Of a stretch of DNA of 64,000 nucleotides, positions 1-13,800 are shown in pieces. A program made the translations under genes and the position numbers. Positions within the stretch are counted from its first letter, which is position 1. The number at the start of each line of letters is the position of its first letter. The DNA is from Hybos culiciformis (lineage: Eukaryota; Arthropoda; Insecta; Diptera; Hybotidae), in NCBI GenBank assembly GCA_964007475.1, contig OZ023273.1, positions 138,419,308 through 138,483,307 on the forward strand. The letters run 5' to 3'. The notes beneath the pieces are model-generated. The model saw only the letters and a list, made by a program, of their open reading frames with translations, made no database searches and was not told the DNA's origin.

Positions 1-823
1 ATTATTAACAGAAAAAAATTCAATATCTAAAAAGGAAATACTTTACTAACCACTCTACATTCAAGCTCTATAAATATTTTTCAATAAAAGTCCCATTTGA
101 CAGATATCTAAAAATAGTTATTCTTTGACGAAACTTCATTTTTATTCACATAAATTACAAAAATAAATAACAGATAAAAAACAAAAAAAAATATCTAGAA
201 TCCCTAAATCAATCATCAGTACTTATAGCAGGTAGAGAAGAATTTCTTTTACCTGAATTTTTTTATTTTCTAGGCTATGAGTTTTTCGTTTTTTTTTTTG
301 TTTTCACAAAATTCTGTGTAAGTTGAATGAAAAATCTCCTTTTTTCAAGAATTAAAATTAAAAACTAAAAATCAATCATCATTTTTATACATGCACCTAT
401 GTTTATTAAAAAAGGAAAAGAAAGGAATGTATGAAAAATTCCAACGATGTCGACAGATTTTTACGGAATACAGTGTATTCGGTTACCATAAGAACACAGA
501 AAGTAAAAATAAACTAAATAATTTTAAATTTTATATAAATTGAAATTCCTTTTCATTCAACTTAATATATGTACCTACTTTTTTTTTTATTATTATTATT
601 TAAATGATGTTTTCAAATTTTCCGACAAATTATTTCATGATGCTTCTACATTTCTACACACAACATAGGAGAATATTGTGTGAAATGTTGAAATTGTTAA
701 AATTATTTCAATATTCTTGGATATGATTTGAAAACTTGCAAAATGCTTGAAAACTGAATCTGTTGCTGTAGGAATAAATAAAAACGGTTCGTTTGAGGAC
801 AAGAGACGAATTTATCACCACCA
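1..823. other. AT-rich non-coding stretch
   Basis: Poly-A/T runs and simple AT-rich sequence. I see no exon with splice signals, no RNA gene and no delimited repeat. Confidence 0.5.
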
Positions 824-1430
824 CAGGCCCGGTTTTAGGCATAGGCCGATTTATATGTGGGCGCCAAATAGTTTTCCTTTTTTTGTCAATTAGATTAAAT
901 TTAAGAATTTACAAACTTTCTATAAATATACAGATTTGCAATATATTTCGTCAAAGAAAATATTAGAAGATTGTCTTAAACTAGAAAATTTTTTACGGCA
1001 CGACGATTCTAAAGATATTGATGGTACAGATTTATTGAACGAATTGATATTTATAGCTACACATATTCCGAAAAACTTATTACCGGAAGATGTATTTAAT
1101 TATATTTCTAAAAATAATATAGTGGACAGCGTTCTAAATATAATTGTTGATTTGTGAATTTTATTAACTCTACCAGTTTCTGTAGCAAGTCGTGAACAAA
1201 GCTTTTCGAAGCTTAAATAGATCAAAACTTATATAAGATCTACCATGTCACAAGAACGGTTTGTGGGATTAGCAATGATGTCAATGATATATAGACACGA
1301 AGTTGATTCTTGAGGAAAATGACAAATTACATAAATAAATAAACGTAAATTTTGTGTTTTTATGAATTGAAATATTTTTAGATTCTTTGATTGTACCCTG
1401 TATAGATAGTTCAATAAACACTACCAAACG
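824..1430 (+). pseudogene. hAT transposase C-terminal relic (zinc-finger MYM/TTF-type family)
   Basis: Positions 936-1157 translate to a short open segment. After a stop, the same frame continues through a recognisable hAT dimerisation domain: LPVSVASREQSFSKLK, then after another in-frame stop IKTYIRSTMSQERFVGLA. This matches the C-terminal LPVSVASAERSFSKLK-type signature of hAT transposases often annotated as zinc finger MYM-type protein 1-like. The catalytic core is absent and there are at least three in-frame stops (near 1156, 1218 and 1310), so it cannot make a transposase. The sequence near 824 starts CAGGCCCGG, a plausible hAT end, followed by a GGGCGCC tract common in this family. I could not find the matching right end. 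It is probably an internally deleted, decayed copy. Confidence 0.75.
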
Positions 1431-2624
1431 GTATCAAATGTTTTATTTTTTTTTAGCATAAGGCTTGTAAATATTTTGAAAAAATTTAATTTATAAAACA
1501 ATAAGCTCGGCAATAAGTATTTTGATTCATACAAATTCGAAGCAATAATATAAATTTAAAAAAAAATTATATCTTATTATACGCCTCTAGTTTTAAAAAG
1601 CTTACAAAAGACATATCGAATACAACAAAATAAACATAAAATAAATGTAGTATACCTACGCCACACAAAATATTTATTATTTATTGCAGAAGAATAAAAA
1701 AAATCGCACACAAATTATGATCAAACATTATATAGGTTTATTTCTTCTCTTTTCACTCCTCCTACTAAATTTTATATAAACATTTTATAGATACCACTAT
1801 CTGAGTAGTACACACAATATTATATTGTTCTTTTTTCGAATACAATTTTTTTTCTCCACCTACATAAAAAACATCTTAAGTACCATTTAAACTTTTTAAA
1901 TTTACTTTAATAAAATTATTTATTAACAAATAAATATGTTTAAAAGTTTTGCTTAATTTTATTTTTAATTAGAAAATAAGTAAACAAACATAGAGCAGTT
2001 GCCCTTCACAAATGAAGTACGGCGAATGGGGCAAGTACTAAACATTTTGATTTAAGAATTTTTCCATTTAAAATCTTTTGATTGCAATTATTTTATAGGT
2101 CAATGCCGTAATCTAAAACCCTTTTTATAGTCATACAATAATATAGCAATATTTATCAAAATTCAGCTCCCAGACAGAATTCTTGAAAAAATCTGGGTCC
2201 AACTACTTTTTTTTAAAATCCTCTAATTGACATTTACCTAGCAAACTTTCATCGAAATTAAAATATATAAATTTTATATGAAAAATATTTAGATCCTTGG
2301 CTGATTGAGATTCTAACATTCAAAATCCGAAATTCTAGAATTTCATCCTTTAGTCGAGTCCAAAATGAGAAAAGATTGAACATATTTTGACATTCAAAAA
2401 ATCGAGATCGATAAGGTTATTAAAGTTTTATAGTGGTGAACTACGGCCAAACATTTAATTAAAACGTATAGTCCGTTTTTTCTTTTTTTATTGAAAAACG
2501 CCCTAAAACTAGGTACACGCTAAAAATTGTAAAAAAGGTATATTCGAAAATATTAAATTTATTTTGATTATTCGTTGAAAATAATTGTTTCTTTAGATAT
2601 ATTACATATTTTTTTAATACATTA
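1431..2624. other. AT-rich non-coding stretch
   Basis: No splice-consistent exon, RNA gene or bounded repeat seen. A slightly less AT-rich patch lies near 1990-2030 without a recognisable product. Confidence 0.45.
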
Positions 2625-3022
2625 CCTGCCATTTACACAGGATGTTTTCGAAAATTAAAATTAAGATTTTTTTTGAATGTATTTTCGTAAAAATCTCCGA
2701 AATAATTTTCACTGTCCAGATTAAAGTCTAGATTTTAGTTTGGATTATAATCTTTTTTATTAATAATACTATTTAAATTTTGAATCTAATTTTAAATTTA
2801 TATATTAAAAAAATAAAATAAATCAAAAATATTTTTTTTCGTTTTCAGTTTTTTTTTTCAATTTTTTTTTTTTTTTGACAGAAAATAATTAATATTTTAT
2901 GCAAGATTTTTAGTCTAGACTAAAATCAAGATTTATTCGTTTTATACAAATTTTACACACACACACACAGTCAAAAAAAATCTTGATTTTAATCTTCGAA
3001 AACATCCTGTGTAAATGGCAAG
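2625..3022. mobile_element. MITE with ~50-bp terminal inverted repeats and TA target site
   Basis: The left end (CCTGCCATTTACACAGGATG, continuing for about 30 more bases) and the right end are inverted copies of about 50 bp with only a few mismatches. A TA dinucleotide flanks both sides (2623-2624 and 3023-3024), as expected for Tc1/mariner-type insertion. The 398-bp body has no coding sequence and holds a short (CA)n run near 2954-2969. The superfamily is inferred only from the TA duplication. Confidence 0.75.
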
Positions 3023-3024
3023 TA

Positions 3025-4248
3025 ACACACATAATTTTCTAATTTCGAAATTTTACAACAATATTTAGGATTACGGAAATTATTTATTTTTTTATATACA
3101 TTTTTCTAATACATTTTTTTACTTAAAAATGTTTCAAACATTCTTGTACTATAGATTTTAATGAAAATTGTAAAAGGTGTTTACTAGAAATTAGATGCCG
3201 CCAGCTACTTTTTTGACTAAAAAGAAATTATATTAATTTATTTTTGTAGAATCTCCAACTGAAGCATTATGATTGCCGGATATCTATTTTCATTGTATCG
3301 CAGAAAGAGTTGAGTTTTTTTCAGTAATTATGGGGGCTTTTCAAAAATTAATACAATAAAATTTGAAATTTGAAATTTACCCCAACTTTTTTTTGGAGAT
3401 AAAAAAATAAATTGAGTTTCAAGAATTTTATGGGTTCTTTAAGTAGTGTTAAATCAGCAGAATTCATTATTATTGTTGGGGAGCAGTTTAAGTAAGTGAA
3501 ATAGAAAAAAAAACTCGATATTTATTATACATTGAGTTGAGATTGAGGTTGTAGGTAGCTTAGTTGGTGTAGTGTTTTTATATTACTCAGAAATAAAGTA
3601 GGAGAGTTTTCATTTATCTTTTGTATTTTATATAATATACATATGATTGCGTGTGTTGTGCGCTGTGAGCGCTTTATTCTCAAGAAATTGAAAAGATTCC
3701 CTTTTTCTTATACTTTTTATACGAGAATTTATTTACTTTTCCTTTATTTTTTTTGAAATTTGCTTATGTATTTTGAATATAAATGTAACTGTTAGATTAT
3801 CAAGAACCTCTCAACTTCATTTTAATAAAAGGTAATAATAATATTTATTATTAATCGAAATCTAGAAGTTGTTGGTAATATTATAATTATTATTACCTAC
3901 AGCTACATTAAGATTAGAATTGTAATTTTCTGTAATCCATTTCAGTGCATTCTATATATCTTTTTCTCAATTTATATTATAATTTCACGATAACCTTCTG
4001 ATATTATTTATGAAGTTATATGAGCTTATTTTATGAGCATGCACTTATAATGTTATCTTTGCAATTTTGTACTTCTAATTTCATGAGTAATAATTGAGGA
4101 AACTTGAATCATACTTGTAGGTTCGTTCAACTTGGTTTTTTCGAATCTTGTGTTGACAAAATATATTTTTTTCATCACTTTCGAATAAACTATAAGTAAG
4201 GTAAAATTGTGTTTTTAAACTTTCCAAATTATACTTTGCAATTCCCTA
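3025..4248. other. AT-rich non-coding stretch
   Basis: Nothing identifiable on either strand: no exon, no RNA gene, no clear repeat ends. Confidence 0.45.
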
Positions 4249-5063
4249 CAGTGATGCCAGATTGAAAATTTAAAAATCCCTACAGCAAGCAAAAAATTTC
4301 CCTATTTTTCCCTATGTTATATAGATAATTTTCCCTACATTTTACCCTACATTTTTTTTTTAAAAAATACTGATATTTAGTTTTTTTTTCAAATTTTTTA
4401 AATAAAAAATTGATTTTTCATGTTTTTTTATGATATCTTTTTTATTTTTATGTATCAAAAAATTACAAATTTATTTTCAGTAACATTTAGATTTAGCATT
4501 AATTGTATAAAAAAAATAATCATTATTATTAATTTTATAAATTTTACTAAACAAAAAAAAAATCATTAAAAAAGTTAGGAACATATACTCTCCTCAGAAA
4601 TGAAACAACGTATGATATTTATACGTCATTATTAGATAATAGCACCATTCGATTCCTCGTACTTGATTTTATAAGTACAACTATTTTGCAATATTTTTAA
4701 TGTTGATTAAAATGTGTTTTTTAGATGAAAATTTTACGTTACTTGATATTTTTCCATACATTTTTTTTAATTTTCAAATCTTTAAACTCAATTACTCGAA
4801 ACTATACTTTTCATTATACAGCGTTTCATTTCTCAGCAGACGATATATACTTTATAGTATTAATTATATAAAAAAATAAATATTGCATTTGTAATTATTA
4901 ATATTTGCAATGAATTTAAGAAAAAAAATATTGGCCAACCAACATGATAAAAAATCCCTACATTTTTTAACATTTGAAAAATCTGTCCCTTTTTCCCTAC
5001 AGTGTCTTTTTATGACATAATTTCCCTACATGTAGGGAATATTCCCTACGTCTGGCATCACTG
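4249..5063. mobile_element. Non-autonomous hAT element, 815 bp, with 8-bp target duplication
   Basis: The ends are perfect 13-bp inverted repeats (CAGTGATGCCAGA and its complement). They are flanked by an identical 8-bp direct repeat ATTCCCTA (4241-4248 and 5064-5071). The CAGTG start and 8-bp duplication are hallmarks of hAT transposons. The interior is AT-rich, has several TCCCTACA-like subterminal motifs near both ends (candidate transposase-binding sites) and has no transposase reading frame. Confidence 0.9.
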
Positions 5064-5071
5064 ATTCCCTA

Positions 5072-6665
5072 TTTTCGTTCATGTTTTAAAAATAAAAACC
5101 AGTTTACTCATATTTTTAGTAAAATTCAAGAAATCACAGGTTATACATACATAACTTACAAAAACAAAATATAAACTTTAAGAATGGGATAATAAAATAT
5201 AGTATAACAAGAATATTACATAATTTTTCCTTCTAAATTTTTCTGTTTCGGTAAGATAGATTCATGACATACTAATACTTGTACAAAAACCATTGGGAAC
5301 TTTTTACTTCTATTTGGATACATGTTTGAAGCCTGTTTGTAGTTCGAATAAAGTGATTCGATTGTTCTTTTAAACTGAATAAACGGACCATATAAATAAA
5401 AGTAAAAACTGTAGTTGAAACAGCTGATTGTAAAAAGTGTGGCATAATGTAGCCTGTATTTATCGGAAAGAAAAAGTAGAGATAAAATTATTAAATATTG
5501 GAGTGCGATAGAGATGTAAAAGTTAAAAAAAAATCATGTTTTTCATTATGTTTAAATTGTTTTACTTCTTATCAGACCCAATAAGATTAACTTAAAAAAA
5601 ATGTTCATATTTGCGCTGATCTTTTTTTTTCCGTTATTAATATAACTTTATATTTTTCTTGTTTGCTTTTATAGTTTGGATGCAAAAAAATTTACTTTTC
5701 ATAAATTAATTATAATTTTTGTTTGATTTGTTACCATATTACCATATATTTTTATATTCAATTTAAACAGTAAATCTATACTTATCGGATAATAATTATC
5801 CAAAATTATGATACAAAATATACATTATGATTCCGGGAATATATATGATTTCTAAAACAGAAAACAACACAACAACCGAATTTTTAGGTTTCTATTGGCC
5901 ATAAATAATTTCAAATATTTTTCCGTCCAGACACAAAAACTCATTGTCTCTATATTGAACTTAAAGAAGTGGACATAATTATGTATGTTGATACTGGAAT
6001 ATGACACAATGTTTAGATTATTAGAATAGAATTTTTATTTAATTTAAATGTTTACCTTTTTAAATTGTACATTTTAGGTGGATCCGGCTTTAGGACACAC
6101 CTACAACTATCAATGACGTTAATGTCACTAGAGTAAATACAATAAGAAAGACAGCGGTTAAAAAATTGTTTGCTAAATTTATAAATTTTTTCCCGAAAAT
6201 CATTTTTTAAATAATAATAAATTTAGTTTTTTGATAATTTTGAATTTTGAATTTTTATAACCCAGCAATTTGAAAATTATACTATCTGTATTGTAGCCGA
6301 TAGCTCTAATTATTATCTTCATTCTCTCTATAATTATAAAATTATAAGGTCTTAAAGTTCGTTTTTAGCTTGCGATTACCACATTAATGCATAATAAATA
6401 CATTTATGTAGTACATAATACATATACGTATGTCAAGTACATACAAACGTATTTACAGAATTAGTTAGGTTAAAAGACTGAGAAATATTACTACGACCGT
6501 CCTTAAAACTTTAATGATTGAAGTTGAAAACTATTGAGTGCAACTAACATTGCCGTTTCGTCGACAAAATTATTGAAAGAGCTTTTTAGTTTATTTTTAT
6601 CCATTTTAGGGTGCAACAAAAATGTTAATGTTTTTTGATAATTTTATAATTTTAGTTTTTTGATT
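5072..6665. other. AT-rich non-coding stretch
   Basis: No supported gene, RNA or delimited repeat. Confidence 0.45.
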
Positions 6666-6673
6666 TGCAAACC

Positions 6674-6914
6674 CAGGGGCGGATTTACACATTTGCCGCC
6701 TCTAGGCACTATTAAAAAAATATCGGAAAAAACACATTAAAAAAGATACATTTAACTTCAACATGACATAAAAATTAGTTTGAGAAAATTTCGAGCTCTT
6801 AGCCTTAACCGATTCTAAAAAGTTTTATACTATTTTAAAGTCTGAAAATTTTTTTTATTAAATTTTGCCGCCCTAGGCTCGAGCCTAGTGTGCCTATTCG
6901 TAAATCCATCACTG
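6674..6914. mobile_element. hAT MITE, 241 bp, with 8-bp target duplication
   Basis: The left end CAGGGGCGGATTTAC and the right end (complement CAGTGATGGATTTAC) form imperfect inverted repeats. Identical TGCAAACC copies at 6666-6673 and 6915-6922 are the 8-bp target duplication. It is too short to encode a transposase. The inner GCCGCC-TCTAGGC / GCCGCCCTAGGC segments extend the inverted similarity. Confidence 0.9.
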
Positions 6915-6922
6915 TGCAAACC

Positions 6923-9549
6923 TATGCATTTTTAACAATATTTTATTGATTGCTGATTTGAATTAGTGAATGAATGTATAACTTCGTAGATATTATATTC
7001 TGTTAGTCATGTACTTCAATTTTATTTCAGTATTAATGATTTTTATAATTATGTTATGAATTTTTATATTTATCTGATGATGAAAATAAATTTTCCAAAA
7101 TCTTGATAAATTAACTACTGTGTTTTATTGACCATAATCGGAAGAAATCCTCAAATACGATTACTACATATTAGTATGTTTATATCAAAATTATTTGAAC
7201 CAGAACAGATGTTTTATGTTTCTGTTTTTTTCTTTTTTTTTTCTCGTATTATTTTTTTCTCAATAAATTTTTTTTTCTCAACATAACTCATTTTTATGAA
7301 AACATATGGATCTTTTTTTTGTGTTAATTTTCAACATAATTTAAAGAAATATCTTTTTGATTGGAAATAATTTATGTTGTTCTTTCCTCTTTCTTGTTAA
7401 AATTAAAAAAAAATCCTTTATGTATTGAAAGATTTAATGTATGTTCATGTTTTTTTTTTTTTTTTTCAAAACTGCATATTTATGCTAAGAAGGTATCTAA
7501 AAATGGAAACTCTAATGACGGGAGAACCGAAATAGGTGCAAAGCCATTTTCAAACCCTTTCATAGGAAAAAATAAATAAAATGTTGTGTGTTGTTCTTTG
7601 TTCGTTTTTATTTTTGCAACTTTCCTTTTATTCATTTGATATTTCTTTTTGTTGTTCTTATACGCGAAGGGATTCTTTTATGGCCCTTGATTTTTTAGTT
7701 AAAGCATACTTTTTTGTTGACATAAAAAACATATAATTTGTTAAAAGTTAATGTTCCCTACGGGCAAATAGGGAAGGTTTTATCGATTAAATATATTAAC
7801 AGGAATTCAGAATTAAATGAATGACGTATTGCTATTTTTATGATTTCTATTTTTTTTCTTTCATTTAACGTGCATAATATTTTATCGCGATATCAGCATA
7901 AAAAAAAATTTAAGGATAAAAAACATTTTATCGAAATTTTTTAATTTCAGTTTACCTTTATGGACTCGAAAGTCGCAAAACAAAAAAATTGATTTTAGTA
8001 TTTTTGTTACCTAAAAAAGAAGTGTGATTTGACTTTTTTGAACTCTTAATTTCTTGATTGATGAATCTGTTTTTTATCTTCCATTTTCAAAAAAAAAATC
8101 AGTTTAAATGTCCTTTTCAATTCTACAATAATTCGGAATGGTTTTGTTTGGCTCTATAGTAATTTTTCTTTCGGAGGGCTAAATAGAACAAATCAACACA
8201 AAAACTTGCTTTTTTCACTTGATTCTTTGTATATTTTAGAAATAAAACTGACCCACGTCAATAGTGTATCTTCACTGAATCAAAAAAAAAAAATAGTCTC
8301 CGGCCAGAACCAATTATTCTGAAATTAACATGATAAATAAATTAAATAAAAAGGCATAGAATCCCAAAATCTGTTGCAAGCGTCATGCTGACCTTAAAAA
8401 CCAATGAACGGTGAAAAATTTAATTAAGTATATCCGGTTAAAAAACACCTTTCGAGAAGACTCTTGTAGTTATTAAGTACGAACCTACTTTAATAAGATA
8501 TTGAAAAATGATTCTGGCGCCTTTTTCTGTATTGCACACGTGCAGTTTATGAAAAACGAAGAATTTTTTTTTGTTTTTGTTCTTTTTCACAGAATTTTTT
8601 TTTATGCTTTTTATGTTGGATTTTTTTGTTCCTTTTTTTTTTTTGCAAATAAAAAAAGTATGAAAGATTAAAAAAATATTATATAGCTAAAAGTATATTT
8701 TTTTTTAATGTAAGATTTCCTTTTTTTATGCTCTGGTTTTCTGTTATATATCTGGATTGATTTCTTTTTTTGGTTTTATTGATATTTTAAATGTTTTTTT
8801 TTTCTTTTAATTTTTTAATATTTGTTTGTTTATATGTTTTCTGTTTTCTGTTTTTTTTTTTTTTATATAAATATATGTAGAAAGCAATTTTCTGATTGAT
8901 TATTCATTAAATTAATATGTTGGGAGAGAAGGAAAATTGGGGATAAGTTTTATTAAGTTTCAAATTATACTATTAATTTAATTTAAATTGAAAAGAAATT
9001 GTTTTAAAGTGCTTACGAGCGGGTTGATTGTTTATTCAACTTGTCTGTCAATTTCTTTAAAGACAACTTGTTTTTACATAACTTTAGAAAATGAACTAAA
9101 AAATATTTATAAATATGATCAAAATAGGTAGTACTAATTTTAACCAGACATACTAATTTTAATAGTAATCCATTAAAACTTTGAAAAAATTTCAAATATT
9201 TATGAGAATTACACAGAATTCTAGTAGCTGTACGATTGGTAGCTTCTCATCAATTCGATAAAGTGCAATTGAACGATATTGCGAATATTTTAAGATTCAA
9301 CAATTTGGCAGTCCATTAGTTTTAAGTATTTTAGTGGAGGACGGACGGACAGACGGACTAATGAAAATATAGTTACAGTATAGGTAATCTTAAAAACTGT
9401 CTTAAGTTGTATATATATAATGTGAATATAATCTAACCAGAGATAAAATTTGTTTTTGGAAATAACATCACTAACAACGCCCCAAATTTTATTATAACAA
9501 TAATGTAAAAAAATTATTTTATTCAGAAAACTTACTAAGATACAAGAGA
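6923..9549. other. AT-rich non-coding stretch upstream of Ly6 gene
   Basis: Long poly-T/poly-A tracts. A GGAC/AGAC tetranucleotide-like run (ACGGACGGACAGACGGAC) lies at about 9336-9355, a motif often seen inside insect repeats. No exon supported. Confidence 0.45.
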
Positions 9550-10860
9550 ATGAACATCAAAACTTTATTTAGTTTTATTATTTTAACATTTTGTTTTACT
9601 TTTGGTAAGTTGAATAATTGAAAATGTATATAATTCATAGATGAATTGGTTTTAAGATCTCTAAATGGCTTGGATAAAAATGAAACTGAAAAATATTACA
9701 TTTTCAACAAAGTTTTAAGTTTGTGGTTTTTTATAACCAAATCCAGTAGAATTTTTGTATGTGAATGAGTAAGTAAATACCAGAGAGTTTTGTATAATAC
9801 ATTTTCCAGGATTACAGTGTGGAAGGTCCAACATTTAAATCTCAGAAGGTTAACATCACCCTTAAATATATTTCTATTTTAATGTTCTAATTCTTTTTAG
9901 TATATAGTTTGAGATGTTATAATAACAGAGCAATTAACTCAACGCTAACAGTTACTTGCAATGAGACATTTGGAAATGTCACAAATGACTTCTTGAAAAA
10001 TCTGTATAAATCCAATATGACTCAATCATCAAAAAAAAATTATTTTTGTCTCAAGGTGGATTATGAAAATGGTAGGTTATTAAATTTTTTGGAAATTGTA
10101 AATTGTTTCCGATATTTTTCATTTCTGATATATTATACAATTGTAATTTTTGTAATCAATATTTTTGTGACATCAAGCTAAAGTTCATATGCAATGAACT
10201 AATTGTGAACTTAAACCATATTTTCATAGTCTTTATTTGAAAATTAAATTCAACAGATCACTGAATTTTCAGGCAATGTTTTTCAATAAAGTTAAAAAGA
10301 TAAAAAACAACATTCAGGTTTTAATATTTTATTATTACATGAATTTATCTGACTTCAACTATTATATTCGGTCCCTGAAATACAACTCCATAAACAACTG
10401 GCAATCGTTTTTTTTCTGCCTTCAGAAAAAGAAAAAAATGGTGCTAAAACAGAGCTGAGACGGAATTGTCTCGTCCAGACTTTGGCTCCAGAATTTTGGT
10501 TCAGACATTTCTAATTCAAGAAATTCTGGACCAGAAAAAAAATGGCTTATAGGACTTACTATATAACACATCGTACCTTTAGCAAAATAAATAAATTATT
10601 TAATAAAATAAAGTTTTAAAATTAAGAAAAATAATATTAAAAATTTCATTACAGTTACAAGTCATAAAAATGTCAAATACCAAGGTTGCATGTTTGCAGA
10701 TCTGACGATTTTAACTACAAATCATTTTTTTAATGATAAGATCAGAATTTATATGGAATGCTCTTTTGATAATTGTAACAAGTCAATGGGATTTAAAATA
10801 TTACCTATGAAGATAATTCCGATTATTTTAATTTTATCATTATGGAAGTTATTATTTTGA
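9550..10860 (+). CDS. Ly6/three-finger-domain GPI-anchored protein (three exons)
   Basis: Exons 9550-9604, 9901-10071 and 10655-10860 join at GT-AG introns (donors GTAAGT and GTAGGT; acceptors TTTTTAG and ATTACAG), both in phase 1, to give 143 residues. Residues 1-18 are a hydrophobic signal peptide. The mature part begins near a LRCY motif, has Cys at CNET, FCLK, GCM and ECS, and ends in CSFDNCN, the closing CxxDxCN-type signature of Ly6/uPAR three-finger domains. Two or more N-glycosylation sequons (NET, NVT) are present. The last ~16 residues are hydrophobic, as expected for a GPI-attachment signal, so the product is probably displayed on the cell surface. Only six Cys are visible in the mature domain, fewer than the usual eight to ten; the second Cys of the LxCYxC motif is missing. 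Insect Ly6 proteins modulate receptors, channels or junctions, but the partner cannot be read from sequence. Exon structure is inferred by eye. Confidence 0.8.
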
Positions 10861-10884
10861 ATTTGATTCGTTTTTATGTTATAA

Positions 10885-10890
10885 AATAAA
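10885..10890 (+). promoter_or_regulatory. Candidate polyadenylation signal AATAAA for Ly6 gene
   Basis: AATAAA lies 25 bases after the stop codon of the Ly6 gene. In an AT-rich genome this hexamer is common, so the position is the main support. Confidence 0.45.
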
Positions 10891-13800
10891 ATAAACTTTT
10901 ATGTACAAAAAAAAATTGTTTTATCTATATCTAAAATTATTAAAATTGTAACAGTGGAATGTAAGTTTTAATACAAAAATAATAGGAATTAAATTGACAA
11001 CGCATGAAAAATGCGTACTAATCCTAAATTAAAGTAATTTACCGCAAAAATGTCATCACCGTTTTTGTCATGATTTTCAAAAAGTATAATAATTTAAGAC
11101 TTTAATTATTATATATTTTTGTGATACTGAATCACATGTCTATATTTTTCCAGGAAATATCCGTAATATATAATAATTTGATATAAAAAGCATAATTTTG
11201 ATAAAAAACTTAAAAACAAAAATACTAGATGACGTCATTACATAATTATGATCAAAAGCTTATAATTATTATTACATTAAAAAAGGATAATCGAATAAGT
11301 AATAATGCATTGCTAAGATACACCCTAAAATGATAGTTAAAATAACTTAGATTATATAATTTTGTATAAATGTATATTATATGTACACTATGCTATGTAA
11401 TGCTAAAGTACTTAACTTATATGTTTTTATTTCTAATTCTACTATAATGTTTTACAGTTTTTTTTTTTTTTTGTTTTTTGAAACACACCTAAATTTCCAA
11501 AATCGATTCTAGATAAAAAAGAAAATGTAATTTCCGTAAATTTTCGTCATGAAAGGCAACTATTAATAAAAAAAAGAAAAAAGAATTTATTATTAATGTT
11601 CTGAAAATTTAATGAGTAGTTGAAAATTTTCTTTTAAACTATTAATTTTTTTTTTCTTGAAAAAGTAATTAAAATTTTTTTGTTGAAAAATATTTTTATT
11701 TGAATTGTAAATTGTACTAAGAATAAGAATATAGGTACTTTATGTTAAAATGGAATAGAAATGGAAAAGTTATATTGTATTTGTAGAACATAATGGCAAT
11801 TTACATTAATTAAAAATAATTATTATAAAATTATACATGTATAATTTTAAAATATTTGAGTTAATTAGAAAAGCACAGAATTAAAACTTGTAAAGGTACA
11901 CTGTGGAATACACTGTATTTTTTCTGTTTCAGAATTTCATATATGTACATTAGGTGCAGACAAATTTTGTGCCAAAATTCTGGACTTGCTACTATCTAAA
12001 CGATACTATAAAATAACAAATACAATTTTCGACAGATTGTTAACATATTCAATACTTTACTACGCAGTAAAGGATATACCTACATACAAAACGCAATTAG
12101 TCCAATCAATGCTAGTGTAGTGGTTATATTTTCTATCTAAAAATAATATTCTAATGGTTTATTATGGCAACAAGGAAAATTTATTTATTTTTAGTTTTGT
12201 TTCTAAAAATAAAAAAGAAAAAAAAGAAAAAACGAAAAAAAAAAAGGAAATTCCAAAAGGTTAAAAGGAAAACTTATTTTCAAGTCTATAGAAATTTCAT
12301 TTCATAAATATTGAATAAAAAAATTACAAAAATTAATATAAGTAGAAAAATACTTTAATTTTTTTTAATTCTTTAATTAATTTTTTTTTTTTAAATACAT
12401 TTATTAATAAAATGAATGAAAATAAAATTTATAATTTTGGAAATACACCAGAGGACTGGGAAATTTTTGATATATTGTGTAAGGATTTTGTAAGTTTTTC
12501 TGAAAATTATTTTTATTTTAATTTATTTGCTGGTTGCTTAGGCTGCAAAAAAAATATATTATATTTTTTTTTTAAATTAAATTAGTTTGAAAAACTTGAC
12601 GACAAAAGTTTAAAATTTTTAGCACAACAACATAATCAACATAGCTTCAATTTCATTTTCCAAGCAACCTGAGAAAAACAAAATTAAAAAAAGTGCAACT
12701 AAACTTCGAGTTATTTTGGAAATTAATTTGAAATTCTTTCACAATTCAAATTTTTTTTCAACATTCCTAAAGTTTAGTAAACAAAAAATTAACATAGCAT
12801 ATTCTTTTACGAAATACGTCGGGCTTTATATTTAGCCCTGGTTTTTTGTCAGGTTACAATATAATAAATGTTCTGGTTCAGATTAAAAATGACTTTAATA
12901 ACTTTTTGTCTAGAAATTAATCACAATTCAGACTTCGACGACGTGTTTTTGGGGGTAACTTAATATTTCTAAAAATATTTATAAAATAAAATATGTTTAG
13001 ATAATGATTATTTCAAGTGAAATATAAATTATTTTGCATACGGTGATTAATTAAGTAAACATGATTTTCGAAACATTCATTACTCATACAAAAATTTATT
13101 TATACACTGTAAGTACGTACACTATTTACATATTTATTTGTTTTTTTTATAGAAATAATTCACATTTATTTTTTGTTCATTTTGAATCAAATAATAAAAT
13201 ACTAGATTATTTGATCATTCATTATGCAAATTTTATGTATTTTTTTTTTTTTTTACTTTTTGCATGATAAATTAATGAAAACCAATAGGTACCTATGGGT
13301 TCCAAGCAATAATTCTTATAGATAAAAATATATAACATTCCCTTCCATTTCTTCGATTAAATAAAATCGAAAAAAAATAATTTTTTTTCTTCCCTAAAAT
13401 TCCCAATTTTCCCTATAGGAAAAATCTATAACTTATTGCTAAGGTAAGGTTTGTTTGTTATTAAAATAATATAAATACCATTTTATTGAGTTTAAAAAGT
13501 AAGTTATCTTATTTGTTGAAATAAGAAAATGTTAAAAAAAAAGTTATAATCAAAGCAACAAAAAAAAAAAGATAAGAGATCAGCCTCGATAGTAAACTTA
13601 AAAATAATGAAAATGAATTGCAATCGACACTTTAAAGAGGAAAATGTTTTAAGTTAATTTTCTATATACCGTATACAATTATATCTATAATAAAACTATT
13701 TTCCATAATTGTAATATAAATATATAAAATTTGGAAATAGATGTGTATGACATTTGGAATCCTGAACTCTTAAGTAATAAATGCTTCAGACAAATTGAAT

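Noticed and set aside
9819..9847. Possible extra exon in the first Ly6 gene after CCAG or TTACAG
   Set aside because: With the CCAG acceptor it brings an in-frame stop. With the TTACAG acceptor it breaks the phase needed by the next exon, whereas direct splicing 9604 to 9901 keeps the frame.
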